A stretch of DNA of 64,000 nt from a virus. The translations under genes were made by a program, and so were the position numbers. The notes beneath the pieces are model-generated. The model saw nothing but the letters and a program-made list of their open reading frames with translations. It made no database searches and was not told where the DNA came from. The stretch spans positions 1 to 64,000 of the IMG/VR virus record IMGVR_UViG_3300027976_003308; one strand, 5' to 3'. This document shows positions 51,502-60,543 of this stretch, piece by piece (position 1 is the first letter of the stretch; the number at the start of each line of letters is the position of its first letter).

Positions 51502-51978
51502 TCAAGAAAGCTTCGCCTCCACCAAGCAATAATTCCCCTGACCGATTTTCTTGACTTGTTTTCCGCTTCTTACCATTTGTTTTCTAACGGCAGATAAGTG
51601 ATTACACAGACAAGCGTCGGTAATTTCACAATTTTTGTATTTTTTCTTAAGGTCTTTCAACGATACCGGATTTCCTTCTGACAATTTTTCGTAAATATAC
51701 TCTCTAATTTTTTTGGCATTATTCAAAATAGAGCTTCTTGGGCGGCTTTTTGGATAAATCTTCTCAATAATCTTGATATCCATTTCTGTGTTGTAATCAA
51801 GGTTACATATTGCACCGGCGAGATTTTTTAGATGGTTTATGATTTCGCCTTTTAATACTTCCACTTGATACACTTCTGCATGGAACGTTTTTACAAATTC
51901 AATAATAGACGGCATATTTTTTTCATTGACAAGAAACTTCCTCTTGTCCGGGGTTTTTACAAGCAAACAGTTATTCAT
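51502..51978 (-). CDS. Hypothetical protein with possible winged-helix C-terminus
   Basis: 158 aa. The N-terminal half is mixed; the C-terminal half (IREYIYEKLSEGNPVSLKDL, then CLCNHLSAVRKQMVRSGKQ, KKIGQGNYCLV) has helix-helix-wing spacing like a winged helix. It may be a DNA-binding regulator. It is divergent from the amidoligase gene and convergent with uvsX. Confidence 0.5.
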   Translation of the reverse strand: MNNCLLVKTPDKRKFLVNEKNMPSIIEFVKTFHAEVYQVEVLKGEIINHLKNLAGAICNLDYNTEMDIKIIEKIYPKSRPRSSILNNAKKIREYIYEKLSEGNPVSLKDLKKKYKNCEITDACLCNHLSAVRKQMVRSGKQVKKIGQGNYCLVEAKLS

Positions 51979-52034
51979 AATTCTCCCTTGACATGGATTG
52001 ACTGATAGTTACATTATATCTAAAATATCAAGAT

Positions 52035-53060
52035 ATGAACAGACCTATTGATTGTCGATCTTTAAGAAGATTTGGCGTAGAAATTGAACTCAATACTTTG
52101 GATGGTCTTATTAAAAGACCAGATCCAGATGCTGGGGAAATACCGAACGGTGCAGACTATGTGGCTTGCATTGTAAAGAAAATATCTAAGGGAAAAGTTG
52201 AAATAGCCCCATGGGATTTTGTTCACAACAATAATAACTGGATCATTAAACATGATATGAGTTGCGGTTTTGAGATTAACACGCCTGTGTTAAAAGGGTG
52301 GTATGGTCTAAATAATCTAATACGTGTTGTAGATGAACTTTCTAAAGACCCAAAAATAAAAGCTAATCATCTTTGTTCTTTACATGTGCATGTTAGTGTA
52401 AATGATTTAGACTTACAACAGATGGCATCTGTAATTGCCTATTATATTAAATGCGAACATGTATTTTTTGATTCTGTTCCATCTCAAAGGAAGATGAATC
52501 GTTATTGTCAGTGCATAAGCATGACAGATTGGTTTGGCACAGAATTTGATATGCGACCAATGGAGCTTGTAACTCGTATTTCTCAATCAAAATATGGTTC
52601 TATCAACACATTTCATTTTATCCGTGGTGGCGGATTTTCTGCTGGGAATGATCGTCGTCAAACAATAGAATTTAGAATTGCTGAGAATACTGCTTGTCTT
52701 GATCCATATTTTGTAAAGAATTGGATCAGGTTATTGATTCATTTTGTTGAAGTTACCAAATACAAAAGACTTCCAAGACCATATAGTTACGGCAATCAAC
52801 ATTCAGGATTAGCTTGGTTGGATTTCCAAGAAGTTTATAGTTTGCTGAAATTTGACAAGCCGTTGTCTCCGGGAATGCAGCAGGTTCGACAGTGGTTTAT
52901 GGACAGAATTAGAAGAAATGGAGTGGATGCGGCAAATTCTGCAATATGGTCTAAATCTGGCCGCTCTGTTTGTCGAAAGCAGTTTTTAGAGATAGATTCA
53001 AATTTATCAAGGATCAATGATGTTGAAGACAATCTTTATGGACAGAAGTGGATCGCATGA
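52035..53060 (+). CDS. Putative amidoligase
   Basis: 341 aa. The N-terminal FGVEIELNTLDG, then GCGFEINTPVLKGWYGLNNL, LCSLHVHVSVND and ETIEFR-like TIEFRIAENTACLDP fit the amidoligase family related to gamma-glutamylcysteine and glutamine synthetase folds. These enzymes form amide bonds at the expense of ATP, often on peptides or cell wall, and are known from phage and polyvalent modules. No peptide substrate gene is visible next to it. Confidence 0.68.
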   Translation: MNRPIDCRSLRRFGVEIELNTLDGLIKRPDPDAGEIPNGADYVACIVKKISKGKVEIAPWDFVHNNNNWIIKHDMSCGFEINTPVLKGWYGLNNLIRVVDELSKDPKIKANHLCSLHVHVSVNDLDLQQMASVIAYYIKCEHVFFDSVPSQRKMNRYCQCISMTDWFGTEFDMRPMELVTRISQSKYGSINTFHFIRGGGFSAGNDRRQTIEFRIAENTACLDPYFVKNWIRLLIHFVEVTKYKRLPRPYSYGNQHSGLAWLDFQEVYSLLKFDKPLSPGMQQVRQWFMDRIRRNGVDAANSAIWSKSGRSVCRKQFLEIDSNLSRINDVEDNLYGQKWIA

Positions 53061-53177
53061 TGGGTACAAGCCGTTCAGAAAAACCTAATTTTTGGAACAT
53101 TTTTCACTTGAAACCCTTTTTTTGTTGGCATTTGCATAGATTTATGTAAATTTATTGACAACTGGTACATACCCATA

Positions 53178-53621
53178 ATGAACGATGATATTACACATTC
53201 TGTGGATTCTATGAAGGCGATGGCCGATCATTTAATTCCTTATACATTTCCAAAAGTTTCTTTTGAAGAAGAACAGAAAATTTTGTGTTTTAAGCAAAGA
53301 ATTATTATGGTTGATGGTTATGAATTGATTGTTTGTTACAGTAAAGCTGATTATGAGCAGTATTGTTTAGAAACTTTACAAATACAATCTCCACAAGTTC
53401 CGTTTATTCCATTTAATATTGTGTGTAAAGTTGGGCAATTTTTTATGGGAAAAAAAAATTTGGCATATATTGATTTTTTTAGACACAATAGGAAAGTTTA
53501 TTGTTGGGCTGTAAAATCCTTAGAAGAAAAGCGTTTGTCTCCGGGAAAGAAGACTAGCCCAACAAGTTATGAAGGTTTTGATTTTCATTTATTACACCCC
53601 GGAACTGTAGATTTGTTCTGA
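53178..53621 (+). CDS. Hypothetical protein
   Basis: 147 aa, soluble, with mixed strands (QRIIMVDGYELIVCYSKADY) and a C-terminal basic stretch (KRLSPGKKTSPTSYEG). Two short hydrophobic strands but no membrane helix. No family was recognised. It follows the amidoligase gene after a 117-base gap in which I see no clear element. Confidence 0.55.
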   Translation: MNDDITHSVDSMKAMADHLIPYTFPKVSFEEEQKILCFKQRIIMVDGYELIVCYSKADYEQYCLETLQIQSPQVPFIPFNIVCKVGQFFMGKKNLAYIDFFRHNRKVYCWAVKSLEEKRLSPGKKTSPTSYEGFDFHLLHPGTVDLF

Positions 53622-53678
53622 TTTGAATGTGCTTTTGGATAAATACATTCAACGTCGTTTTATCGAGAGGCAAGCACA

Positions 53679-53990
53679 ATGAAAAACGCTAAAGAACTCA
53701 AACTTCAGTATATGATGATTCAGCAACTTTTGGAAAATGGACATGTTTCTCTTTTGTTACCAGATGGTATCACCCTCGAAATTGGAATAACACAAGAAGA
53801 CAAGCACGGTCAATTAAAGAAAGTTGATGATTATTGTTATGTTGTTTCAACATCTAAAGATGGCCGTTCAGCAATGTTAGATTCATTTAATTTGGGCTTG
53901 CAGTTTGAAGACGGCGACGATACGATTATTTGTGAAGATCGTGTGCTGGGCAATCATGGAACTCTTGTCCGCACTTTAGATGTTGTTTAG
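53679..53990 (+). CDS. Small hypothetical protein
   Basis: 103 aa. It starts MKNAKELKLQYMMIQQLLEN, then a beta-rich domain (GHVSLLLPDGITLEIGITQE) with an acidic end. The SD GAGAGG is upstream. A 65-base overlap with the opposite-strand gene at 53926 makes the two 3' ends interleave. No family was recognised. Confidence 0.6.
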   Translation: MKNAKELKLQYMMIQQLLENGHVSLLLPDGITLEIGITQEDKHGQLKKVDDYCYVVSTSKDGRSAMLDSFNLGLQFEDGDDTIICEDRVLGNHGTLVRTLDVV

Positions 53991-54333
53991 TAGTTTCCAT
54001 TAAAAAATGGGTTCCATGTGATTCTTTAAGTTTGACCTCTCCGGACAATCTCAGGGATAATACATGCGTGCCGATGACGACTCCATTGTCCTTCGGCACA
54101 CTGAACTCAATCCAAATTTCAAATTCTGGAGTAATTTCTGTAACTATAAATTTTGTTACAGACGCTCGGAATTGTATTTTAGGGATTTCTTTTTGTTGCA
54201 GCGTTTTGTAAGCTGCATTACGGGCGTATTCTAAGCATAGCCGTACAATTTGTTGGCGATCTAGGAATTCTGTCCAGTTCAACTGGAGCAACCGTTCCAG
54301 TTTTTCTGCAATCAATATTTTCATGTGAGGCAT
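53926..54333 (-). CDS. Hypothetical protein
   Basis: Up to 135 aa (start ATG 54333, or 54324). A helix-rich start (KLERLLQLNWTEFLDRQQIV) and beta-rich middle (ASVTKFIVTEITPEFEIWIE, HVLSLRLSGEV) look like a real protein. The last 20 residues overlap the 53679 gene. No SD is obvious, which lowers confidence. Confidence 0.45.
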   Translation of the reverse strand: MPHMKILIAEKLERLLQLNWTEFLDRQQIVRLCLEYARNAAYKTLQQKEIPKIQFRASVTKFIVTEITPEFEIWIEFSVPKDNGVVIGTHVLSLRLSGEVKLKESHGTHFLMETTKQHLKCGQEFHDCPAHDLHK

Positions 54334-54336
54334 ACC

Positions 54337-54591
54337 ATGAGCAGGAATACAATAGTAGAGTTTGTTGGCTCAATTTCTGAGGAAGATCTACGCTTTCTCA
54401 ACACTCGATTGAATGAAAGACTTCAGGGTGATATTGCAGAAGCATTGGATTTTATCAGCCATTTCAAGGCGATGGATGCAATGTTTGGGTCTGCAAAATC
54501 AGCCGATGAAGTTTATAACTTCTGCGATTTGATCACAGAAGTTTTACAAAAAGAGTACAAAAAACGAGGTGTTCAAACAGAACGTCGGTAA
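54337..54591 (+). CDS. Small hypothetical protein
   Basis: 84 aa from ATG 54337 with GAGG upstream. Helical and charged (LNERLQGDIAEALDFISHFK), ending in a basic tail (KEYKKRGVQTERR). It is divergent from the 53926 gene, and a strong terminator follows its stop by six bases. No family was recognised. Confidence 0.55.
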   Translation: MSRNTIVEFVGSISEEDLRFLNTRLNERLQGDIAEALDFISHFKAMDAMFGSAKSADEVYNFCDLITEVLQKEYKKRGVQTERR

Positions 54592-54597
54592 TTAATA

Positions 54598-54634
54598 AAT
54601 AAGTAAGGCGGGTAGTTCCGCCTTACTTATTTTC
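54598..54634 (+). terminator. Rho-independent terminator
   Basis: A 14-bp perfect stem (aataagtaaggcgg and complement), loop GTAGTT, then TTC. The A/T-rich arms could stop transcription in both directions. Confidence 0.88.
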
Positions 54635-54659
54635 ACGTCATTCAATAAGGAAAACAAGT

Positions 54660-55247
54660 ATGTTTGGTCCATCGCTAGTAAAAGCAAAAGCAAAAGAATG
54701 GAAGTTTGTCAGCATTGATATCGAGACACTAGGTCTCGATGAAAATTATTGCGACATTATTGAATTTGGAGCAGTATTAGATGACTTGGACACTCCGCTG
54801 GAAGATCTTCCAAGATATCATTGTTATTTAACCAATGACAAAAACAGATATCAAGGAGAAATTGCCGCTATGGCTATGCACGGCACTATCTTTAAGAGAA
54901 TTGCTAGCCGTGAAAAAGGTTACAACTATATTCCGACCGATATTCTTGATGAAAATTTTTCTTCATGGCTTAAAGAACATGGATTGGATAAAATTGTTAT
55001 CATCGGAAAGAACTTTGCAAATTTTGACCTGAAATTTTTACAGAAGATTGGGTTTGGAAATTCTACAAATTTTCATCGGAGAATTCTTGATGTTGGTAGC
55101 ATGTTCTACGATTCTGTCAAAGACATTGTTCCTCCTAATCTTGAAGAATGCTTAAGAAGAGCGAGAGTTGAAAAAACAGTAGAACACACTGCTGTTGAAG
55201 ATGCACTTGATGTCTTGCGTTGTGTTCGTTATAAACAATTTCATTAA
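54660..55247 (+). CDS. DEDDh 3'-5' exonuclease
   Basis: 195 aa. Exo I is FVSIDIETLGLDENYCDII (Asp and Glu near residues 21-23), Exo II is VIIGKNFANFDLKFLQK, and Exo III is HTAVEDALDVLR near residue 180 with the catalytic histidine and aspartate. This is a stand-alone DnaQ/oligoribonuclease-type enzyme. It could proofread for the exonuclease-less family A polymerase at 33044 or process RNA. It is followed by the Hel308-like helicase gene after a 35-base gap containing GGAG. Confidence 0.82.
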   Translation: MFGPSLVKAKAKEWKFVSIDIETLGLDENYCDIIEFGAVLDDLDTPLEDLPRYHCYLTNDKNRYQGEIAAMAMHGTIFKRIASREKGYNYIPTDILDENFSSWLKEHGLDKIVIIGKNFANFDLKFLQKIGFGNSTNFHRRILDVGSMFYDSVKDIVPPNLEECLRRARVEKTVEHTAVEDALDVLRCVRYKQFH

Positions 55248-55282
55248 ATACAGTTGCAAGCCACATCATAGGAGCGGCAATA

Positions 55283-57337
55283 ATGGCTGAAGTGATTAGG
55301 ATTAGTGATAGTTCTGCTTTGGTTCCAACAAAAGACTATGAGTATGCCTCATGGGAGTTTGATGACTTTAATCCAGTTCAAAGTCGTCTCATGGACACCT
55401 TTGCAGGAGACAGCAATGTTGCCATCGCAGCCGCAACATCAGCAGGAAAAACTATCTGTTCTGAAATGTATCTTGCTTACGAAATTCGCAAGCGTGGTGG
55501 CAAGGGAATCTACGTTGGACCATTGAAAGCTCTTGCTAGTGAAAAAGAACAGGATTGGACTGATAGCAAACATCACTTCAGCAACGTCAATACAGCCATT
55601 GTTACTGGTGACTTTAGATTCACTGGCAGCAGAATATCTGAGTTAGATAAATCTGATTTGATTGTCATGACTCCAGAAATGTTGGCAAGCAGATGTCGCA
55701 ACAGTAAATCAGACAAGAGTAAATTTTTGGCCGATGTCGGAACTATCGTATTTGATGAAAGCCACTTGTTGACTGTTCCGAATCGAGGAGATCACATCGA
55801 GGTCGCTTTGATGAAGATGATGGACATAAATCCTAAAGTTAGGATTGTTCTGTTGTCAGCTACTATGCCGAATGTTGATGAGATCTGTGGTTGGATTACC
55901 AACCTGACTGGAAGAGACACTTACTTCTTGGAATCAGATTATCGTCCTTGTCCGCTGAGCATTCACTATGAAGCGTACTACGACGGCGATAAGATGTATG
56001 ACGACAAAGAGAATCAGAAGATAAGTACGGCGTGCTCTATTGTCGATTATTATCCAAATGACAAATTCCTGATCTTTGTTCATACTAAGCGTACAGGAAA
56101 TTTGATGGTTAAGGAGCTTGACCATCATGGAGTAATTGCTGAATTCCACAATGCTGATTTAGGTCTAAAAAAACGACGTGATCTTGAGGATCGTTTTAAG
56201 AATGATCCGAGTTTCAGAGTTGTTGTTGCGACTTCAACTTTGGCGTGGGGACTGAATCTTCCTGCTCGACGTGTAATTGTCACTGGCGTTCATCGTGGCT
56301 TGCAGTTAGTCGAAAATTACGATATCTGGCAAGAAGTTGGTCGTGCTGGTCGTCCAAAATATGATCCTCGTGGCGATGCGTATATTTTGGTGCCTGAGAG
56401 CAGCAAAGACGAACATATTGCCAGATTGAAAAAGAAGTCTCCAATTCGATCAACGATGTTGGAATATGTTGGAACAGATGAAAATCCACATTATAAAACC
56501 TTGGCTTTTCATGTTGTAAGTGAAATTCATCACGGAAGCATAAAAACAAAAGAAGGGTTTCATCAATGGTTTCGCAAGAGCTTGGCACATCATCAGGACC
56601 AAGACTTCAATGATGCGGTCGTTGACCGCACAATTAAAATGCTGGAACAGTGCAGAGCGATCGTTGTCGAAGATGGCGAGTACAAATGTACCGCTGTCGG
56701 AAAAGTCGCCTCAATGTTTTATTACAGTCCTTTTGATGTTTCTGATCTGCGACGTAACTTCAAACAGGTATTTGACCAAAAGCTTGAAGATAATGATTAT
56801 GCCTTGGCGATGGCGATGGGCAATGTGGACACGAACAAGTGGGCTATCGCTAATCGTTATGAGAAAGAACAGATGGCAACATTCCAAGGAAAAGTCGAAC
56901 GAATGTTCGGTGAATCGACATTTCTTCCGGGAGCAATTAAATACGGGTTCGTTTACTTCAACATGTTGAAGGGAAAGAAAAATGATGTATTTGCTGCTCT
57001 TCAAGGAGCAATGTTAGTCGATCTGGAACGAACGATGCAGGTCATTAATGCCCTCGACAATATGAGTTGTAAGTGGGAAAAACAAAATTGGTTTAAGACT
57101 TTTAAGATGCGTCTTCAATATGGAGTTGAAGCCGATCTAGTTGAATTGGTCCAGATTCCAAATGTTGGACACGTTAGAGCAAACAGACTCAAAGACAAGA
57201 AGATTAAAAGTCTTGGCGACTTCTTAAACTATGATGTTGGCACGATTGCCAAGATTATGAAATGTAGCACCAAGCTGGCTGAAGAAGCACTGGAAGGTGC
57301 TCGTTTGATAGAGTTGAAAGCGTCGATTGATGATTAA
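55283..57337 (+). CDS. Hel308/Ski2-like SF2 helicase
   Basis: 684 aa. Motifs are visible in order: Q-type NPVQSRLMD, Walker A AAATSAGKTICSEM (near residue 52), GPLKALASEKE, motif II IVFDESHLLT (DESH), LLSATMPN, and motif VI QEVGRAGRPKYDPRGD. A winged helix and a ratchet-like domain follow, then a helix-hairpin-helix near the end (VQIPNVGHVRANRLKDKKIK). Hel308-type enzymes act at stalled forks. The family is mostly archaeal and eukaryotic, so a phage copy is notable. Confidence 0.82.
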   Translation: MAEVIRISDSSALVPTKDYEYASWEFDDFNPVQSRLMDTFAGDSNVAIAAATSAGKTICSEMYLAYEIRKRGGKGIYVGPLKALASEKEQDWTDSKHHFSNVNTAIVTGDFRFTGSRISELDKSDLIVMTPEMLASRCRNSKSDKSKFLADVGTIVFDESHLLTVPNRGDHIEVALMKMMDINPKVRIVLLSATMPNVDEICGWITNLTGRDTYFLESDYRPCPLSIHYEAYYDGDKMYDDKENQKISTACSIVDYYPNDKFLIFVHTKRTGNLMVKELDHHGVIAEFHNADLGLKKRRDLEDRFKNDPSFRVVVATSTLAWGLNLPARRVIVTGVHRGLQLVENYDIWQEVGRAGRPKYDPRGDAYILVPESSKDEHIARLKKKSPIRSTMLEYVGTDENPHYKTLAFHVVSEIHHGSIKTKEGFHQWFRKSLAHHQDQDFNDAVVDRTIKMLEQCRAIVVEDGEYKCTAVGKVASMFYYSPFDVSDLRRNFKQVFDQKLEDNDYALAMAMGNVDTNKWAIANRYEKEQMATFQGKVERMFGESTFLPGAIKYGFVYFNMLKGKKNDVFAALQGAMLVDLERTMQVINALDNMSCKWEKQNWFKTFKMRLQYGVEADLVELVQIPNVGHVRANRLKDKKIKSLGDFLNYDVGTIAKIMKCSTKLAEEALEGARLIELKASIDD

Positions 57338-58286
57338 AGAACAAAAGCCAATGATTTTGTATCATTGGTGGTGCGATGAACCTACAGTTAAGCCATATCA
57401 AGATATGGCTAATCCAGTTGTTCTATCCATTGCCGTTCTACGGGAACACAATAAAAGTGTGCCTGTGACGGTTTTAGATCTTAGTCAAAGAGATACAGAG
57501 GATTGGGGTGTATTCCCAGAATTGCTTAACTTCAAAGTTGTGAAGTGGAATCCTCTGCTTAATTTGTCTTTGCCAAAATCATCAAAGTTGTGCTCCCGTG
57601 TTTGGGATGTCTGGGCATATGCTCATCAGATTGGATATAATAAAATACTGTTCACTGATTCAGATATCTTCTGGCTTAAAAATCCTCTGCCTCTTAACGA
57701 ACAAGAGGACAACGGAGATATCACAAAGTTCTATTGTTCTTCAAACACTGGAGTCTGGTACTTTGATAAAACCACTTCTGTTTCTAAAGAAGTGTTCAGT
57801 ATTTGGAAAAACATTATCGCTCGTGTGATAATTGGAGACATAGAGTTCTTTGATGAACTAAGAGACAAAGTGCCAACTGCTAATGACCGATGCTTTCAAG
57901 ATGAAGTCGCATTTGGATATCTCATTCTTCAATATCCAGAACTATACAATCCTGTTGGATACGAAGAGAATTACGTTGTTTATAGATTAAGAAGCGATAA
58001 TGGAGATTTGAGCAGCATTAAGTGTTTACATGGACTTGGTGCTGTTCTTGGAAACAAAAGAGGTAGAATTTGTTTGGTGTTGAAAGAATTAAAGGATGCT
58101 GTAGAACGTGTCTTGACAATAGATCATTGCAAAATGATCTACGGAGATACAGATTATAAAGATGTATTGTCAATTTTTGACATCAAAAAAATAACTCATC
58201 AAAGATTGAAACATGTTCTTGAGTTTACTGGAAATGTTACAGTAGAAAAACTGTTTGAAGAGCTTAAGGAAAACATAGATGTATGA
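57330..58286 (+). CDS. Glycosyltransferase-like protein (DxD)
   Basis: 318 aa from ATG 57330, overlapping the helicase stop by 8 bases. KILFTDSDIFWLKNPLP near residue 108 holds the DxD-type site. The flanking pattern (YHWWCDEPTVKPYQDMANPV at the N-terminus, FYCSSNTGVWYFDKTT after the DxD) fits a GT-A-like fold. It resembles the 26898 product in layout. The acceptor is unknown. Confidence 0.62.
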   Translation: MIKEQKPMILYHWWCDEPTVKPYQDMANPVVLSIAVLREHNKSVPVTVLDLSQRDTEDWGVFPELLNFKVVKWNPLLNLSLPKSSKLCSRVWDVWAYAHQIGYNKILFTDSDIFWLKNPLPLNEQEDNGDITKFYCSSNTGVWYFDKTTSVSKEVFSIWKNIIARVIIGDIEFFDELRDKVPTANDRCFQDEVAFGYLILQYPELYNPVGYEENYVVYRLRSDNGDLSSIKCLHGLGAVLGNKRGRICLVLKELKDAVERVLTIDHCKMIYGDTDYKDVLSIFDIKKITHQRLKHVLEFTGNVTVEKLFEELKENIDV

Positions 58287-58509
58287 AGTTTTAATTGATA
58301 CAGGCGATGGAAATTTGCGTTTTTTGTATAATTTTTCTACATTAATCAAATGTGCTTTTTTCATTAAGACATATGATCCAGAAGGCACTGCTCGAATGAG
58401 CGTTCGCAAAGTTGGATCTTCTGAATGTTTGTTATTTGACGAAATTTGGAATAAGAAAAAAGTGGTTAAAGAAGAAAATATTGTAAATTGGAATAAAGAT
58501 GGATTTTAG
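58279..58509 (+). CDS. Small protein ending in NWNKDGF
   Basis: 76 aa from ATG with the SD AAGGA, overlapping the previous gene by 8 bases. Beta-rich (MYEVLIDTGDGNLRFLYNFS), with a C-terminal VNWNKDGF. That ending resembles the NWLQEGF and DWKEYGF ends elsewhere in the window. No family was recognised. Confidence 0.55.
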   Translation: MYEVLIDTGDGNLRFLYNFSTLIKCAFFIKTYDPEGTARMSVRKVGSSECLLFDEIWNKKKVVKEENIVNWNKDGF

Positions 58510-58829
58510 ACATCTTCGTTTTCATTGATTTCTTTTTCTTTGCCAAAAAATCCTTTTGGATATTGAATTTTAACAATGCCGTCTCCTTTGACTTTATCTC
58601 CTTTTTCGTTTTCAACCCAGAACTTCACTTCTTGAATATCGTCTGTAAAGTTTTCCATTGATTTTGTAGTTGGATCAAAATATTCGGATTCGTACATACA
58701 TCTATCTTCTGGCCACATTGGCACTTTAAGCCTCTTTCCTTCATGAAGAACAACAACAGAGCATTCTTCAGCTTTTGAATTGTAAAGCTTACAGTTCATA
58801 CAGATTCGTTTTATTTTTTTCTTAGTCAT
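58506..58829 (-). CDS. Small cysteine-containing hypothetical protein
   Basis: 107 aa. Four cysteines in RICMNCKLYNSKAEECSVVV and DRCMYESEYFDP could form one zinc or Fe-S site. The rest is acidic, ending ENEDV. It is convergent with the 58279 gene, overlapping by 4 bases. The function is unknown. Confidence 0.55.
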   Translation of the reverse strand: MTKKKIKRICMNCKLYNSKAEECSVVVLHEGKRLKVPMWPEDRCMYESEYFDPTTKSMENFTDDIQEVKFWVENEKGDKVKGDGIVKIQYPKGFFGKEKEINENEDV

Positions 58830-58896
58830 ATTGATGTTGACTCTCTTCTTAAAAAATGGTGAAATACAGGAACACTCAATAAATCCTGAATCACAC

Positions 58897-58902
58897 TATA
58901 AT
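58897..58902 (+). promoter_or_regulatory. Possible -10 box before thioredoxin
   Basis: TATAAT lies 39 bases before the thioredoxin ATG, and the following bases TACAGTTGC recur before the helicase gene at 55249. The -35 region is weak. It would start the thioredoxin-dNMP kinase transcript. Confidence 0.4.
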
Positions 58903-58941
58903 ACAGTTGCTTAAACTATTAATTCAAACAAGGAAGAAAAA

Positions 58942-59238
58942 ATGATAGAACTTAATGAATCAAATTTTGATTCAGAAACAAGCACAGGATTGGTTCTTGT
59001 TGATTTTCATGCTGCATGGTGTGGTCCTTGTCGTATGCTTGCCCCAGTATTGGAATCTGTAACTGGTGCAAAAATTGCAAAGGTTGATACAGATCAAAAT
59101 GCAAATATTGCAGCTAGGTATAACATATCGGCAATTCCAAAGTTGCTGTTTATGAAAGACGGACAGGTAGTTGATCAGTTGACAGGACTTGTTAGCAGAG
59201 AAACTATCCAGAATAAGATAGATGCTTTGTCGAAATAA
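58942..59238 (+). CDS. trxA: Thioredoxin
   Basis: 98 aa. The active site is intact: VDFHAAWCGPCRMLAPV (residues about 22-38), with the cis-proline region ISAIPKLLFMKDGQ. Phage thioredoxins supply electrons to ribonucleotide reductase or, in T7, serve as a polymerase clamp. It heads a plus-strand cluster of nucleotide metabolism genes. The SD AAGGAAG precedes the ATG. Confidence 0.9.
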   Translation: MIELNESNFDSETSTGLVLVDFHAAWCGPCRMLAPVLESVTGAKIAKVDTDQNANIAARYNISAIPKLLFMKDGQVVDQLTGLVSRETIQNKIDALSK

Positions 59239-59255
59239 ACTTAAGGAGGAAATAT

Positions 59256-59936
59256 ATGGCATTTGTAATTGGCGTTGCTTCTCAAGCACAACATGGCAAA
59301 GACACTTTGGCAGATCGTCTGTGCGAAAGACTGAATAGTAAGTCTGAAGGAAAATGGTACAGACGGGCATTTGCATCAAATGTAAAACGAGTTTTTTGCG
59401 AGATGTTTGGTGTCGATTCTGAATTTGTTGAAAAGTGGAAAGTTAAGCCAGAAAATCCTCCCGGATTTGATATGCCTGTACGACAGGCTCTTCAATTTAT
59501 TGGTGATGGTTTTCGAAAAATCATGGCAAAGATTTGGATGGATCTTGCTTTCCGTGACACATTGCCAAAAATAATTTCTGATGTTCGCTATATCAACGAG
59601 TTCAGGCGTGTTAGGTCCGAAGGAGGGCTTAACATTCTTGTAGGAAGACCCGACAGACTTAATGATGATCCAAATGCGTCAGAAGCAGAGATTCGACCAT
59701 ATATCGATTGGTGCCTTAAAGCATTTTCTCCCACTACAAAGTTCGTGGATTTGAGAGATATTGACTATGCAACATTGGATGAAATTTTGCCTGAAGTTGT
59801 CAAACCACCAGAATACATGAACCAGTTTGATGCGTTCGTCAGGAATGATGGAACGATTGAAGAACTTTATGAAACAATTGATAGTAAATTGGTCCAATTC
59901 GTGGATCATTTTGTATTTGAATTTAAAGGAATATAA
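59256..59936 (+). CDS. Deoxynucleoside monophosphate kinase
   Basis: 226 aa. It begins IGVASQAQHGKDTLADRLCE, the P-loop of T4 gp1-type dNMP kinases (GxxxxGKDT), followed by YRRAFASNVKRVF and later IISDVRYINEFRRV. These enzymes phosphorylate dNMPs, including modified ones, for DNA synthesis. It follows thioredoxin after 17 bases, with AAGGAGG as SD, and belongs to the nucleotide supply cluster. Confidence 0.85.
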   Translation: MAFVIGVASQAQHGKDTLADRLCERLNSKSEGKWYRRAFASNVKRVFCEMFGVDSEFVEKWKVKPENPPGFDMPVRQALQFIGDGFRKIMAKIWMDLAFRDTLPKIISDVRYINEFRRVRSEGGLNILVGRPDRLNDDPNASEAEIRPYIDWCLKAFSPTTKFVDLRDIDYATLDEILPEVVKPPEYMNQFDAFVRNDGTIEELYETIDSKLVQFVDHFVFEFKGI

Positions 59937-59938
59937 CA

Positions 59939-60529
59939 ATGCCATATATTAAAACAGAAGACAGAGACAAATATCAAGGATTTATAGAATCCGTATTAGG
60001 GATTCTTAATGACCCTAACGACAATCCTTATCTTAAAGGAGAGTTTTTTGGATTTTTTGTCAATCGTTTGCTCAGAAAGTTCTTAGGAACACCGGACTAT
60101 ACAAGTCCTGCATTCAACTCTACTTTCTTTAATGAAAGCAAGAGAAAATCATTGGAAAATGCTGCTGATAGCATTGCTGCTTCGCTCAGTCGATCTGATC
60201 CAATGTCAGCAGCAGGAGAGATGAATTATGCTGTAAGTGCTGTGTATTGGGGTTTTCTTGGAGACGCCGCAGCATTTGCCAGAGCAGGTTATGGGATTAG
60301 AGCATATCTGAATGGTGTTTTGGATAAGATCATCAGTCAGATGGAGACATTTAGTGTTTCGGGAAATAACAAAGATGCAACCATGGCTTTTCGTCGCCAA
60401 TTAGTGATTCGAGGCGTTCTTGATCATGTTAAACATGAAACTTACAGACGTAATACAATGTGTTACGAAGATGAAAAGCGTATGGAAAATGGCGATATTT
60501 GGAATACAGGCACTTTAAAAATTTCTTAA
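59939..60529 (+). CDS. Hypothetical helical protein
   Basis: 196 aa beginning MPYIKTEDRDKYQGFIESVL. Mostly helical (RKSLENAADSIAASLSRSD, then an AVSAVYWGFLGDAAAFARAG segment). I did not recognise the family. It lies two bases after the dNMP kinase stop, and a deoxyribosyltransferase-like gene follows, so it is probably cotranscribed with nucleotide metabolism genes. Confidence 0.6.
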   Translation: MPYIKTEDRDKYQGFIESVLGILNDPNDNPYLKGEFFGFFVNRLLRKFLGTPDYTSPAFNSTFFNESKRKSLENAADSIAASLSRSDPMSAAGEMNYAVSAVYWGFLGDAAAFARAGYGIRAYLNGVLDKIISQMETFSVSGNNKDATMAFRRQLVIRGVLDHVKHETYRRNTMCYEDEKRMENGDIWNTGTLKIS

Positions 60530-60543
60530 ACAAGGAGATAAAG

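Noticed and set aside
51980-52034. TTGACA-like sequences in the divergent gap before the amidoligase gene
   Set aside because: No -10 box lies at normal spacing; the match is too weak to annotate.
53061-53177. T-rich stretches considered as a terminator after the amidoligase gene
   Set aside because: No stem precedes the T-run, so a rho-independent terminator is not supported.
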